DNA from: JADKCL01 sp031424495
GTDB taxonomy: Bacteria; Bacteroidota; Bacteroidia; J057; JADKCL01
Length of the DNA stretch: 64,000 bases
Reading direction: 5' to 3'
NCBI GenBank assembly: GCA_031424495.1
Contig: JANPHP010000485.1
Span: 9,195 to 73,194 of the forward strand
Below, piece by piece: positions 26,325 to 35,148 of the stretch. Every line of letters starts with the position of its first letter. The stretch's first letter is position 1. The notes below the pieces were generated by a model, which saw only the letters and a program-made list of their open reading frames with translations, did not search any database and was not told where the DNA came from. A program made the translations under genes and the position numbers.

Positions 26325-26920
26325 ATGGGCAGCTTTCTTGCTATCATTGCCCTAGGAATCAATACACTAAAAACGAAAAGCATCCACAGCGCATTCCTCC
26401 TACTCTTGATCGCGACCCTCTTTTTTACACACTGCAAAAAGGAAGAATCCTGCACCGATGGCAAACTGAACCAAAATGAAAGCAGCATCGACTGCGGTGG
26501 CGTGTGCACAGCTTGCGCCACTTGTGCAGATGGCATCCGCAACCAAGATGAGACGGATGTCGACTGCGGCGGCAGCTGCACTAATGTATGCAGCATCATT
26601 TCCAACCGCCAATCCTATACCACCGCCAACTCAGGCATCCCCAGTGATTACATCGCCGATGTGCTTGAGGTGGGCGCCGCCATCTAGGTCGCCACCGACC
26701 ACGGTGTCGGCGCGCTCGCCAACGGCATCTGGACCGTGAGCATGCAATATGGCTCAATGCAGGTGGACTCAGCAAATACGACAGCAATACTTGGACCCAC
26801 TACACGACCGAAAACAGTGACAGCTACCTAGCAGGCACCCAAGCCTTTCTCATCGACGCAAACGGCGTCCGCTGGGCCGGCACCAAGCAGGACGGTTTGA
26901 TCTCATTCCAGTATCCGTAA
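26325..26920 (+). pseudogene. Broken lipoprotein with DCGG repeats and a regulator-type beta-propeller
   Basis: The frame starting at 26325 encodes an export signal (LLLLIATLFF followed by HCKK) and two copies of a C-x-D-G-x-x-N-Q-x-E-x4-D-C-G-G-x-C repeat common in Bacteroidota surface proteins. A propeller entry (SYTTANSGIPSDYIADVLE) follows. The frame stops at TAG 26685-26687, but on the far side it continues in frame as VATDHGVGALANGIWTV. Relatives have I-W-V here, so TGG has become TAG. Further on the homology moves to another frame from about 26762: GGLSKYDSNTWTHYTTEN and GVRWAGTKQDGLISF, ending at TAA 26918-26920. A nonsense change, a net frameshift and probable internal loss make it a pseudogene of a 'two-component regulator propeller' protein. 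Confidence 0.85.
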
Positions 26921-27113
26921 AGCGCGATCAAGGCGAATTACCCTAGAAACATCATCCTAAAGCCCAAGGAAGATGCACCAGCAAGTGCTAATGATAGGCT
27001 GTTGTATTATTGCCATGAATGATCAGCATCGCCTCCAACGGCTCTCCACGCTCAATTCTTCACTCACACTGAAAATTCTCTCGCTCTCACACTCCACACT
27101 CACTCTGAAAAAG

Positions 27114-27185
27114 TAGCCCCGCCAAGGATCGAACTTGGATCTGGTATTTAGGAAACACCTGTTCTATCCATTGAACTACGGGGCC
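27114..27185 (-). tRNA. tRNA-Arg (anticodon CCT)
   Basis: The minus strand folds as a complete 72-base tRNA. The acceptor stem GGCCCCG pairs with CGGGGCT (one G-U pair), the D arm is GTTC/GAAC, the anticodon stem GGTGT/ATACC holds the loop TTCCTAA, and the T arm is CCAAG-TTCGATC-CTTGG. Loop positions 34-36 are CCT, reading AGG arginine codons. The discriminator is A; CCA is not encoded. A T-run directly after the 3' end can serve as terminator. Confidence 0.95.
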
Positions 27186-27409
27186 AATTGGAGAACGGCT
27201 GCAAAGTTGCGAACAATTCTACCGACTGCCAAACCGCTGGGCTGTATTTTTTGGCGAATGAAGGGCGATTCAAGCCAGATGGTTCAGCCTAGCCCCGGGA
27301 AAGCTAGCTCGATAGGAATAGGAAGCCTGTCGCGTTAGTAACCGCAGAGCATGCCCCGCTCGCCACCAACCTTCGCCATTCGTCCTGAAAATTCCCGTAA
27401 ATTGGCGAC

Positions 27410-29467
27410 ATGAACCCTCGCCTTGCGCACATTATCTTTTGCTTGTTGTTATTCTCATGCCTGCACAGCCTTGCCGTTGCCCAGGACTCCCTGCAAGCAC
27501 GCTTGATGCATGCCGTCGAGCAAGACGACATTCGTCTTGTAAAGGAGCTGCTGAAACAAGGCGCCGACGTGAACATGAGCGTCGTGGCCACGAGTCCCAA
27601 TTATCTCTTTTTCATCAGCCGCAAGCTCTACCTCGACGGCCTCGCCAAGTCCCGCCCGGGCGAAATCGTCTACGTGGGTCCCATCCACGCCAATGCCGAC
27701 CGCGCCGACATCAAAGTCCTCCAAGTGCTGCGTAAGAAAAAGGCCAATATCGAGGCGGGCGACAGCGACGGCAAAACGCCGCTCATGTACGCCTTGCGCA
27801 ATCCTGGGGGCGAGGCTTATGCGCTCTACCTCCTGAAAAAAGGCGCCAACTACCGATCTGCAGACAATGCCGGTAATACCGTAATGCACTATGCGGCCTA
27901 CGGCGGCAATATCGAGGGCCTGCGCATGACAGCCGGTGGCGGCGTCAATCCCAATGTGCGCAACCACGAGGGCATCACGCCCCTGCATGCAGCGGCCGTG
28001 TTTTCTTCGGTGGCCGTCCTCGAGGAAATCGTGGGCTTGGGCGGCGATGTGCATGCTGTCGACAGCGTCGGCATGGGAGCCTTGCACTACGCAGCGGCCT
28101 ACGGCGACCGTGCTCGCCTCGATTGGATCCTGAACCAAGCCCCCGAGCAAAATGTCGCCGCCAAAAATGGTTATACGCCCCTCGACATCGCCCGCAACGC
28201 CAAAAACAACGAGGCTGTCGAATTCCTCAAAAGCAAGGGTGGCCACTATGCCGCCTACAGGTATGCAGAAATGCTCGACGCCATGCACCGCCGCGACCAC
28301 CAGTTGCTGCGGCAGATTTTGGAGGATGGCGCCGATCCCAACCGCAAGGTGCAGGAATACCCGCTCATTATTGCTGTGGAGCAAGACGACAATGTCTCGG
28401 CCGACTTGCTCATCGCGGCAGGTGCGCGGGTGAATGAAAAAAACAACAAAGGCGTGGCCGCTTTGGAGATCGCCATCGCAAAAGGCAATCCGGTGATGGC
28501 ATTGTCTTTGGTGCGGGCCGGTGCAACGGTAAACAGCGAATTGCTCGGCGCAAGCATGGATCAGGTCGCCAAGGGCGGGCCCATGGGATTTTGGGGAGAT
28601 CTCGTGCAGCAAATGTTGCCCAAGGTCGCCGACATCAATGCCGCCTGCGGGCAGCTCAAGATTCCGGTATTGCACCAAGCGGCCTATATCGGTCAGGAAG
28701 ATTTGGTGAATGCGATCTTGAAGGCTGGGGCGAATGCAAATGCGACCGACCCCGAGGGATGGACTGCCCTGCACTGGACCGTGATGAAACGTGACTTGCT
28801 GCGCCTGCACTTGGAGAAATTGCGCATTGCCCAGGCTTTGATCGCTGCCGGTGCAGCCATCAACCCCCAATCAACAAGCAGCAAATCCTTGCCGCATACC
28901 GAGCCCTACCTCGCCCGCCGCATCCCTGCCCATGCCACCCCATTCGACCTGCTCACCTACGCCCTCCCCAAAGACAGCGACATCAGCGAATTGCTGCTCT
29001 CCAAGGGCGGCAAGTCGGGCCTAGGCGCCGCCGACTACCTCGACAATGGGCGTCAACTCTTTGAAAACAACGATTTCCAAAGTGCGACCATGGATTTCAA
29101 CCGCGCCATCGTCGCCAACCCCAACGTCGCCGAGGCCTATTACTTGCGTGCCCGCTGCCTGAGCATGAGCAGCCTGTATGCAGAGGTCGAGCGCGACCTC
29201 AACAAAGCCCTCAGTCTTCAACCCATTTATCCCGAAGCCTTGGTAGCCCGCGCCAAAGCCCGCATCGAACTGCAAAACCTCCCTGGCGCAGAAAATGATG
29301 TGAACCTGGCCCTGCGCACAGGCTTCCCCCGCGGCGAGGGCCTCTACTGGCGCGGCAAAATCAAACTCCGCGCCGGCAACCGCGACGCAGCCTGCACCGA
29401 CTTCACCGACGCTGGCCAAGCCGGCTACGCCGACGGCGCACAGGCAGTGAAGTTGTATTGCAAGTGA
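27410..29467 (+). CDS. Exported ankyrin-repeat and TPR protein
   Basis: A 685-residue protein. A signal peptide (IIFCLLLFSCLHSLAVAQ) leads into ankyrin repeats over about 30-510. Clear repeats are DIRLVKELLKQGADVN, GKTPLMYALRN, GNTVMHYAAYGGNIEGL, GITPLHAAAVF, GMGALHYAAAYGD, GYTPLDIARNAKN, and, after a less regular middle, DLVNAILKAGANANATDPEGWTALH as separate segments. The last 130 residues contain TPR units (GRQLFENNDFQSATMDFNRA, AYYLRARCLS, AKARIELQNLP). Both repeat types bind proteins, so a periplasmic or surface scaffold is likely; no enzymatic site is seen. Unlike many neighbours it lacks a T9SS tail. It converges on the lipoprotein gene at 29751 across a repeat-filled gap. Confidence 0.88.
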   Translation: MNPRLAHIIFCLLLFSCLHSLAVAQDSLQARLMHAVEQDDIRLVKELLKQGADVNMSVVATSPNYLFFISRKLYLDGLAKSRPGEIVYVGPIHANADRADIKVLQVLRKKKANIEAGDSDGKTPLMYALRNPGGEAYALYLLKKGANYRSADNAGNTVMHYAAYGGNIEGLRMTAGGGVNPNVRNHEGITPLHAAAVFSSVAVLEEIVGLGGDVHAVDSVGMGALHYAAAYGDRARLDWILNQAPEQNVAAKNGYTPLDIARNAKNNEAVEFLKSKGGHYAAYRYAEMLDAMHRRDHQLLRQILEDGADPNRKVQEYPLIIAVEQDDNVSADLLIAAGARVNEKNNKGVAALEIAIAKGNPVMALSLVRAGATVNSELLGASMDQVAKGGPMGFWGDLVQQMLPKVADINAACGQLKIPVLHQAAYIGQEDLVNAILKAGANANATDPEGWTALHWTVMKRDLLRLHLEKLRIAQALIAAGAAINPQSTSSKSLPHTEPYLARRIPAHATPFDLLTYALPKDSDISELLLSKGGKSGLGAADYLDNGRQLFENNDFQSATMDFNRAIVANPNVAEAYYLRARCLSMSSLYAEVERDLNKALSLQPIYPEALVARAKARIELQNLPGAENDVNLALRTGFPRGEGLYWRGKIKLRAGNRDAACTDFTDAGQAGYADGAQAVKLYCK

Positions 29468-29518
29468 GGGCACGATGCGGCTAGCATTGCCCATTCCCAT
29501 CGCCTGAAAAAACGTCCC

Positions 29519-29644
29519 GAAGCCGTTTGCCAACCCTAACCAAAAGCAAGCTTGAGGGTTGGCAAACAGCTTCCAAAACCGCTCTGAAGCCGTTTGCCAA
29601 CCCTAACCAAAAGCAAGTGTGAGGGTTGGCAAACAGCTTCCAAA
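29519..29644. repeat. Two tandem 59-base repeats, each a 13-pair hairpin
   Basis: Copy one is 29519-29577 and copy two 29586-29644 (period 67), differing at only two bases. Each starts GAAGCC and contains GTTTGCCAACCCT, a 17-base loop, then the exact complement AGGGTTGGCAAAC. They sit between convergent genes. No T-run follows either hairpin, so a terminator role is uncertain. Confidence 0.85.
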
Positions 29645-29688
29645 GCCCCCTTAATCCGCACCCGAACCGTAAACTCGTATCCGAACTG

Positions 29689-29726
29689 AAAAGGCTCACG
29701 CAACACAAAAGCGTGTAGCGTGAGCC
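29689..29726 (-). terminator. Intrinsic terminator of the protease-lipoprotein operon
   Basis: GGCTCACGC at 29693-29701 pairs perfectly with GCGTGAGCC at 29718-29726; on the minus strand the hairpin is followed by TTTT (plus-strand A-run 29689-29692). It lies 25 bases past the stop of the minus-strand lipoprotein gene. Confidence 0.82.
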
Positions 29727-29750
29727 AAATCTGAACACAAAACCAAAAAA

Positions 29751-30311
29751 TTACTTGCGCGGCACGCGGCAAACAGCATTCTCTGCCATTTGCACCAGCT
29801 CATTGTCTTTGAGCAGCGCCTTGCTTTCTTGCACAAATGCACCTTGTTGCCTAGCATTGAGCTCGGTAAGCGCAAAACAATAGTCGGTCTCGCCTTCGCG
29901 GCCCCAACCTACGGTTTCATGCTTCAGCTTGCCGCTGTTGCGCTTGCCAAAGTCGAGTACAAAAGCATCAAACTTGGCCTTGGCCTTGTAGTCGATGCCG
30001 GCGCCGATGCTGATGAAGGAGATCGTGAAACGATACTTGCCGCCAGAGCCCGGTGCGGGGACCTTGGAGCCAGCCGACTTGTCGGTGGCATTGCCAGCTT
30101 GCTTGCCATCGGCGACGACGGCCGCAGGCGAGTCAGCGGGTGCAGGTGGCACATCGGCAACGGCGATGCTATCCACTACCACGGGGGTGGTATCCTTGGC
30201 AGCGACAGCAGTAGAGTCGGCGTTTGTGGCTGGAGGCGTGGTGCTCGGGGTGCAAGCAGTTACGATCAGCAGGGCGACCAACAATACGGGGAATAAGGCT
30301 TTGATTTTCAT
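29751..30311 (-). CDS. Putative lipoprotein with Pro/Ala-rich linker
   Basis: A 186-residue protein. I start at the ATG at 30311, which gives a compact signal (MKIKALFPVLLVALLIVTAC) with lipobox I-V-T-A-C; the longer frame from 30326 would overlap the protease stop. Residues about 21-95 are a low-complexity Ala/Pro/Thr/Asp linker that would hold the domain away from the membrane. The C-terminal 90 residues form a small alpha/beta domain (KYRFTISFISIGAGID, FDAFVLDFGKRN, TDYCFALTELN). No family is recognised. It lies 11 bases after the metalloprotease gene and shares its terminator, so the two are one operon and may act at the same envelope site. Confidence 0.78.
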   Translation of the reverse strand: MKIKALFPVLLVALLIVTACTPSTTPPATNADSTAVAAKDTTPVVVDSIAVADVPPAPADSPAAVVADGKQAGNATDKSAGSKVPAPGSGGKYRFTISFISIGAGIDYKAKAKFDAFVLDFGKRNSGKLKHETVGWGREGETDYCFALTELNARQQGAFVQESKALLKDNELVQMAENAVCRVPRK

Positions 30312-30322
30312 CTTGTGGGAAT

Positions 30323-31588
30323 TCAATGGGTAACGACAACTTTTTGGGTGAGCAACTGATTACCAGCCGCAAGGCGCACGAAATACAGGTCGCTAGGCAG
30401 CTTGCTTAGGTCCATGGAGTAGGGGAATGCATGCACTGCATCGTAGCGCATCACCTCGACACCGAGGGCATTGGTGACGCTAATTGTGGCTTGGCGCGGC
30501 GTGAAGTTGCGGGTTTCCACGGTGACCATGCCATTGCTTGGATTGGGATAGAGGGAAATGGTAGGATTGCCAGCAAGGTCGCGCACGCCTGTCGCGCCCG
30601 AGCAGCCCGCCGAACTCAAGAGCGCAGAGCGGTCGCCGTTGAGTGCCGCACGCATCCTTGCTTTTTGGCCAGCTGTAAACATGGCCATACAAGCGTCGTC
30701 AGTATAGTCCATGTAGTTCATGTACATCTCGCCGTTCACGCCAGATCCGCAATTGTTGTTGGCATTGAAGGGGAATGTGAAGCAGCCATAATTGGCGTCT
30801 TCGGCAGGTTCGGTATCGGCGACGAGGTCATCGCCACAGATTTGGTCGCCCCAGATATGGCTCAGGTCGAGCCAGTGACCGATTTCGTGTGAACCCGTGC
30901 GGCCCTGATCGCCAGGGGCCACCACGGCGCCAACCGTACCAAATGAATTGTAATTGATCACTACACCATCATAATTGGGATCGACAGCGAGGTCTGATGG
31001 GAAGGTCGCATATCCATACAATTGGTTGCCAAGGTCGCAAACCCAGAGATTGAGGTATTGTGTAGGATCCCAATTGTCTTTACCACCTGCCGACGTGAAT
31101 TTGATGTCGTCGATATTCAGGTTCTGAAAAGTATTGTGGGTCGTGCTGGTGCGCGTAATACCAGTGGTAGCGTTGCCATTGGGATCGATGGATGCCAGAC
31201 AAAACTCAATCTCTGCATCGGCCGTCACGCTCCAAAATGGATGCGTATTGTCCAATGAATCAGGATTGAGAAGCCGGAAATCTTGGTTGAGGACGTCGAT
31301 CTGCGAATAAATCTGGGCGTCAGAGATATTTTCCGTCTGGTTTTTGTACACGACGTGCACAACCACGGGGATCGTGATCACTGCCGCCGTTTCATCGGCT
31401 TGGGGGTGGGACGAAATCCAGTTTTGAATGGCCAAATCGGATTGTTGCTTGCGCTCGATCATGGATGGGTCGCGCAGTGCCTTGGTTTCCCAAATGTCGT
31501 GGGTGGCACATTTGTGGGTTTGAGCTTGCAGCCCTGCAAATCCCGCTAAGGCGAGCCCCAGAGACAGAATGAGTCGACGTGTTTTCAT
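30323..31588 (-). CDS. T9SS-secreted M43-family zinc metalloprotease
   Basis: A 421-residue secreted protease of the pappalysin (M43) type. I start at the ATG at 31588, which opens a signal peptide (MKTRRLILSLGLALAGFAG, cleavage near LQAQ). The catalytic site H-E-I-G-H-x5-H lies at about 234-244 (His 234, 238 and 244 as zinc ligands, Glu 235 as base), and the Met-turn MNYMDY at about 290-295, as expected for metzincins. Preceding VVHVVYKN and LNLWVCDLG are family strands. The last 80 residues are a T9SS sorting domain (LYPNPSNGMVTV to QKVVVTH). It should be released or surface-attached and degrade external proteins. The downstream lipoprotein gene is co-transcribed. Confidence 0.93.
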   Translation of the reverse strand: MKTRRLILSLGLALAGFAGLQAQTHKCATHDIWETKALRDPSMIERKQQSDLAIQNWISSHPQADETAAVITIPVVVHVVYKNQTENISDAQIYSQIDVLNQDFRLLNPDSLDNTHPFWSVTADAEIEFCLASIDPNGNATTGITRTSTTHNTFQNLNIDDIKFTSAGGKDNWDPTQYLNLWVCDLGNQLYGYATFPSDLAVDPNYDGVVINYNSFGTVGAVVAPGDQGRTGSHEIGHWLDLSHIWGDQICGDDLVADTEPAEDANYGCFTFPFNANNNCGSGVNGEMYMNYMDYTDDACMAMFTAGQKARMRAALNGDRSALLSSAGCSGATGVRDLAGNPTISLYPNPSNGMVTVETRNFTPRQATISVTNALGVEVMRYDAVHAFPYSMDLSKLPSDLYFVRLAAGNQLLTQKVVVTH

Positions 31589-31846
31589 GCTTTTAGTTAA
31601 GTTGATGCGAATGGGAAATGTCCCAAACATCGTGCAAGTTAACAATCCTAGGCTGAGATGGCAAAGCGTGAATCGTCAGCGGCAGGACATCCCTTGGTTT
31701 GGGACCGAATGCTGCAAGGCAAGTCTAGCTCACATTCAAATTTACCAAGCGCTGCCCTTGAGCGAACCGATTTGCAGTAAGATTTAAGGACGGCAACCGT
31801 TCCAATATTTTAATTCCTACAAAATCGGCAAAAAAAATCCACAACG

Positions 31847-33823
31847 TCAGATCATCCCCCGCACCACCACATCCGCCAGCGCCATCACACTCATCATCGG
31901 GTTGATGCCGGCGCTCGTTGGCATGAGGCTGCCGTCGGCGACGAATACCCCTTTGAGCCCCCGCAATTGGCCTGTCGGGTCGACGGGATGCCTTGCGGCA
32001 TCGCTTCCCATCGCGCAGGTGCCCATTTGATGGGCTGTGAAGAGCGCAAATTGATTCGCCTTCCAGCCCCAGCCCGGCATCTGATCCAGCCAAGCATCCG
32101 CAGACATTTTGCTGGTCGCGATATTATAGGTCTTGCGGGTCACGTGGGGGAATGTCACTTGGGCAGCACCCGCTGCGCGGTGGAGCTCAAATGCATGTCG
32201 CATTCCCAAAAGCAAATGGTTGCGGTCATAAGCCGATAGCCGGTAATCCACGACGGGATGCCCCGCCTTGTCGACCGTGACCTGCCCCCCAAACTTGTCG
32301 CGCGTGAGCACGATAAATGCAGCCAAGTGCGCCGAGTCCGTCACATTGCCCACATGCTGCTGCGGATTTTCCCAAGCCAAGGCCATGGCCCCGACACCCG
32401 GGTGCAGCGGTGGCGTCTCCACCCAATGCCCATAATTGCCGTCGCGCTGAATGTACTCCTTGTTCACAGCGCTCATCATCACCCCAAACCAGGGCTTGAT
32501 TGGCTCCGCATATCGGCCCGTCACACCCACCGTCGGATGAAAAAACAGGTTTTTTCCAATAGCAGGGTGGGCGATGCCGCTGCGCAGCAAAATCGCAGGC
32601 GTATGGATGCTGCCCCCTGCGAGCACGACGCGCGGCGCCTGCACCTGCAAGCGCACTTGCCGCCCCTCAGGCGTGGTCACCAGCGCCTCGACGCCCGTCG
32701 CGTGGCCGAGCGACTGTGTCACCGTGCGCACCTCTGCGCCCACGACCGTGCGCGCGCCCTTGTCCGATGCTCGTTGGATGTAGGTGGTGAGCGTTCCGCG
32801 CTTGTTGCCACGGCGGCAACCCATGCCGCAGTAGCCGCAACTGTCGGTGCCAGGATGCGCGGCGCAACCCTCAACATTGCGTGCGATGACCGCAACCGAT
32901 TGCTTCAATTTTTCCGAACCCCTCCACAAGGCTGCATTCTGAGGATTGTTCGGCGAATTGTCGGCATTTACAAAAGAAGCGGCCTGCACGCGGGTCATGC
33001 TTTTGGCATATTCCCCATCGGTGGCAAAGGCGAGGCCGTGGTCGCGCGCCCATTCATCCAGCACATAATCTGGCGTCTCAAATGCACCCGTCCAATTGAT
33101 CGTGGTGCCGCCGCCGAGGCAGCTGCCCGCGTAAATCGTGACGCCGCCGTCGCTCGTCTGGAAAGCCCCTTGCTTGTCATAAGTCTTGCGGATCATCTCC
33201 GACTCATGCTCCGTGAATTCCTCCCCACTCAAAAACGGCCCTTTCTCCAACAAAATCACATCCAGCCCCGCCTCCGCCAACAAACCAGCCGCCAATCCGC
33301 CGCCGGCCCCACTGCCCACGATCACCACATCGCATTTCAAAACCGTGTCTTGTGTGATCTTCAAGGGACGAATGCTGGACTTCGGACCTGCCTGCGAACC
33401 CAGTGCGCCCACGTAATCGATGGACGCCCAGGCAGGATGCTGACCTCCATTGTGGCTGCCGTAATGCAAAAACAGCGTGAGTTTTTTGAGCATCGCAAAT
33501 GCCTTGCGCAAGAGGTTGAGCCTGCTGCCCATCCACTTTTGCAAAATGCGCGCCCGTTGCTCGACAGGCATCGCCCGAAAAGCCGCCCAACTGCCACCAA
33601 AAAGCAGTCCAGCAATCTTGGAATTGAGCAAGCCCAGCAATTCCCGGAACTCGGCCTGCTCGGAGAGGTTTTGCGTGGCCATCATTTCCAAGATTTGCCC
33701 AGCGACATCAAAATCCTTGGGAACGGCCACTAGGGGTGCCGATGCAGGATCAGACAGCGGGAGGAAGGCTTCACAGGCAGCCTCAAGGGCCGCACGTTCT
33801 TCAGGACTGACTACAAATGGCAT
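31847..33823 (-). CDS. GMC-family FAD oxidoreductase, long-chain-alcohol-oxidase type
   Basis: A 658-residue cytoplasmic or peripheral flavoenzyme that would oxidise alcohols using FAD. The first 150 residues form a helical extension seen in long-chain alcohol oxidases (FAO type). The dinucleotide-binding motif VIVGSGAGGGLAAG lies at 167-180, the FAD-binding GGGTTINWTGAFETP follows, and a cysteine cluster C-G-Y-C-G-M-G-C-R-R-G-x-K near 330-345 is typical of this subgroup. The C-terminal GMC block has the active-site region HQMGTCAMGSD and the FAD-contacting VFVADGSLMPTSAGINPMMS. No signal peptide is visible. It stands alone; the upstream side has gene debris, so its regulation is unclear. The substrate is not evident. 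Confidence 0.92.
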   Translation of the reverse strand: MPFVVSPEERAALEAACEAFLPLSDPASAPLVAVPKDFDVAGQILEMMATQNLSEQAEFRELLGLLNSKIAGLLFGGSWAAFRAMPVEQRARILQKWMGSRLNLLRKAFAMLKKLTLFLHYGSHNGGQHPAWASIDYVGALGSQAGPKSSIRPLKITQDTVLKCDVVIVGSGAGGGLAAGLLAEAGLDVILLEKGPFLSGEEFTEHESEMIRKTYDKQGAFQTSDGGVTIYAGSCLGGGTTINWTGAFETPDYVLDEWARDHGLAFATDGEYAKSMTRVQAASFVNADNSPNNPQNAALWRGSEKLKQSVAVIARNVEGCAAHPGTDSCGYCGMGCRRGNKRGTLTTYIQRASDKGARTVVGAEVRTVTQSLGHATGVEALVTTPEGRQVRLQVQAPRVVLAGGSIHTPAILLRSGIAHPAIGKNLFFHPTVGVTGRYAEPIKPWFGVMMSAVNKEYIQRDGNYGHWVETPPLHPGVGAMALAWENPQQHVGNVTDSAHLAAFIVLTRDKFGGQVTVDKAGHPVVDYRLSAYDRNHLLLGMRHAFELHRAAGAAQVTFPHVTRKTYNIATSKMSADAWLDQMPGWGWKANQFALFTAHQMGTCAMGSDAARHPVDPTGQLRGLKGVFVADGSLMPTSAGINPMMSVMALADVVVRGMI

Positions 33824-33840
33824 AAGCTGATGGCCGCAGA

Positions 33841-33930
33841 CTAGGCAAACCTCAGCGAATATACATCTGAAAGGTAATTGCTGAGTACATGCCAGTGCTC
33901 GCCACGGTCGCTGGAGAGAAATACATTGCC
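33841..33930 (-). pseudogene. C-terminal remnant of a BNR/sortilin-type propeller
   Basis: The last 30 codons before the stop at 33841 encode NVFLSSDRGEHWHVLSNYL and then DVYSLRFA. S-x-D-x-G-x-x-W is the BNR (Asp-box) signature of sialidase- and sortilin-like propellers. Upstream the frame continues to 34086 but loses all similarity and becomes Cys/Arg-rich. I take it as the tail of a deleted gene. Confidence 0.55.
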
Positions 33931-33962
33931 GGTGGTAACCTTAAAAAGTAAATTAGAAACGG

Positions 33963-34004
33963 TGTCATGCCGACCGAATCGACTGATGTAGCGGAGGCAT
34001 CTTC
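33963..34004 (-). repeat. Dispersed repeat copy A (inverted)
   Basis: Contains TGTCATGCCGACCG (33963-33976) and AGCGGAGGCATCTTC (33990-34004). Both arms recur in opposite orientation at 34228-34274 with a different spacer. Confidence 0.75.
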
Positions 34005-34227
34005 CGAGCAGATACAGGTCGCGCACACAAGGCCTGCATAGAAGTCGCGCTTGCAAGTTCGCCGTGATGATTGCTTTTTTGGGCAATGCCGTGCCTTTTT
34101 TGTGGCTCTGACGACGTTGCTACGGAAATTTCCTGAAATCTAATCAGCAGCTCACGTTACCTAAATAGTTGAAGAAATCCGGTTTCAAGGGAAAGTAAGG
34201 CCGCAGTGTAGGTGGTGTATCGTTACT

Positions 34228-34274
34228 GAAGATGCCTCCGCTTCTCCGCCGCGGCAGATCCGGTCGGCATGACA
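34228..34274 (+). repeat. Dispersed repeat copy B
   Basis: Contains GAAGATGCCTCCGCT (34228-34242) and CGGTCGGCATGACA (34261-34274), the exact reverse complements of the two arms of copy A. The spacer is 18 bases here and 13 in copy A. I recall similar 'GATGCCTCCGCT...GGCATGACA' elements between genes in many Bacteroidota genomes. Confidence 0.75.
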
Positions 34275-34276
34275 AC

Positions 34277-34924
34277 TTATTTCCCATTCACCAAGGTCGA
34301 AGCCGACTTGGTCAGCGTCGCCTTGAAAGGCAGGGCTTTGGGGGTCTTGGTCCATTCGCCGACGAGCTCTACGCCATCTGCGGTCGCGGTCGCGCCTTGG
34401 ATGTTCATTTCGAGCTTTTCTTTGCTGGTTTGGCTGGCCCAATAAGACTTGGACTCATCCATGTAGCCGCCGTAGACGATCATGCTGGCATTGCTCGGGC
34501 GGGTGCTGAAATTCACCAAAAAGACGCTGAGACCGTTGCCGGCATCCATCAATTTGGAGCTGGTCTGCACAAATTCGACCTCTTCGGGCATTTCTTTGAG
34601 AATGCCTTGCGCAAAAAGCACGATCGATTCACGGCTGATGATTTGGTCCAGCCATTCGGGCAATGGAGTGTTCACAGGAATAAGCTTCGTTGCAGCGACT
34701 TTGAGGCCTTTTTCTTCGGAAATCGTAACTGCTTTACCAAACAGCGCATCTTCAAGTTCGTTCACTGGAAAATCTTGGGGCTCCACGTGCACAACCTGTG
34801 TGGTATCGAGTGAATCTTTGCTCTTGTCACCGTCTTGCGTGCCGCCCTTGCAGCCTGTGGCCCAGATCAGTGTGCTTGCGAGTGCAAAAGTCGAGAGCAA
34901 AATGCGTGCTTGCATGAATTTCAT
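34277..34924 (-). CDS. Putative lipoprotein
   Basis: A 215-residue protein with a lipoprotein signal: MKFMQARILL, a hydrophobic core, and the lipobox W-A-T-G-C with Cys 25. A short acidic linker (GDKSKDSLDTT) leads to a globular domain of about 175 residues with PLPEWLDQIISRESIVLFAQGI in its first half and several strands in the second (SVFLVNFSTR, ASMIVYGGYMDE). No family is recognised and there are no cysteines beyond the lipid anchor. It is probably anchored to an envelope membrane. A TAnnTTTG-like element lies 25 bases before the ATG. It is divergent from the lipoprotein gene at 35149. Confidence 0.75.
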   Translation of the reverse strand: MKFMQARILLSTFALASTLIWATGCKGGTQDGDKSKDSLDTTQVVHVEPQDFPVNELEDALFGKAVTISEEKGLKVAATKLIPVNTPLPEWLDQIISRESIVLFAQGILKEMPEEVEFVQTSSKLMDAGNGLSVFLVNFSTRPSNASMIVYGGYMDESKSYWASQTSKEKLEMNIQGATATADGVELVGEWTKTPKALPFKATLTKSASTLVNGK

Positions 34925-34948
34925 AGGGTCAAATTATTTTTTTCAGGC

Positions 34949-34956
34949 CAAATGTA
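34949..34956 (-). promoter_or_regulatory. Candidate -7 promoter element for the 34924 gene
   Basis: On the minus strand this reads TACATTTG, an exact TAnnTTTG match 24 bases before the start codon. No matching -33 element is found at the expected distance. Confidence 0.4.
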
Positions 34957-35148
34957 CCGTTTTGAGGCGTTTTTAGAAAATCTTTCAACTTTTTTTATGA
35001 CGCGATTAAACCATGTCTACCTCGTCTAGTCAAAGCAGCAGATTCGGCAGGAAGGCCACTCGCTGACCGCCCGCCGAATCGACCAATCGTTTGGCCAAAC
35101 GTGTTTCAATTCTGATTTTCTATCATTGAACTAGAAAGCATAAGCAGT

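Larger units (their letters stand above)
33931..34276. other. Non-coding region with an inverted repeat pair
   Basis: No supported gene. Two copies of a bipartite repeat in opposite orientation bound most of this stretch (listed separately). Confidence 0.5.

Noticed and set aside
27455..28870. A 471-codon open frame on the minus strand
   Set aside because: Antisense shadow of the ankyrin-repeat gene.
32258..33733. A 491-codon open frame on the plus strand
   Set aside because: Antisense shadow of the GMC oxidoreductase; Arg/His-rich and without recognisable motifs.
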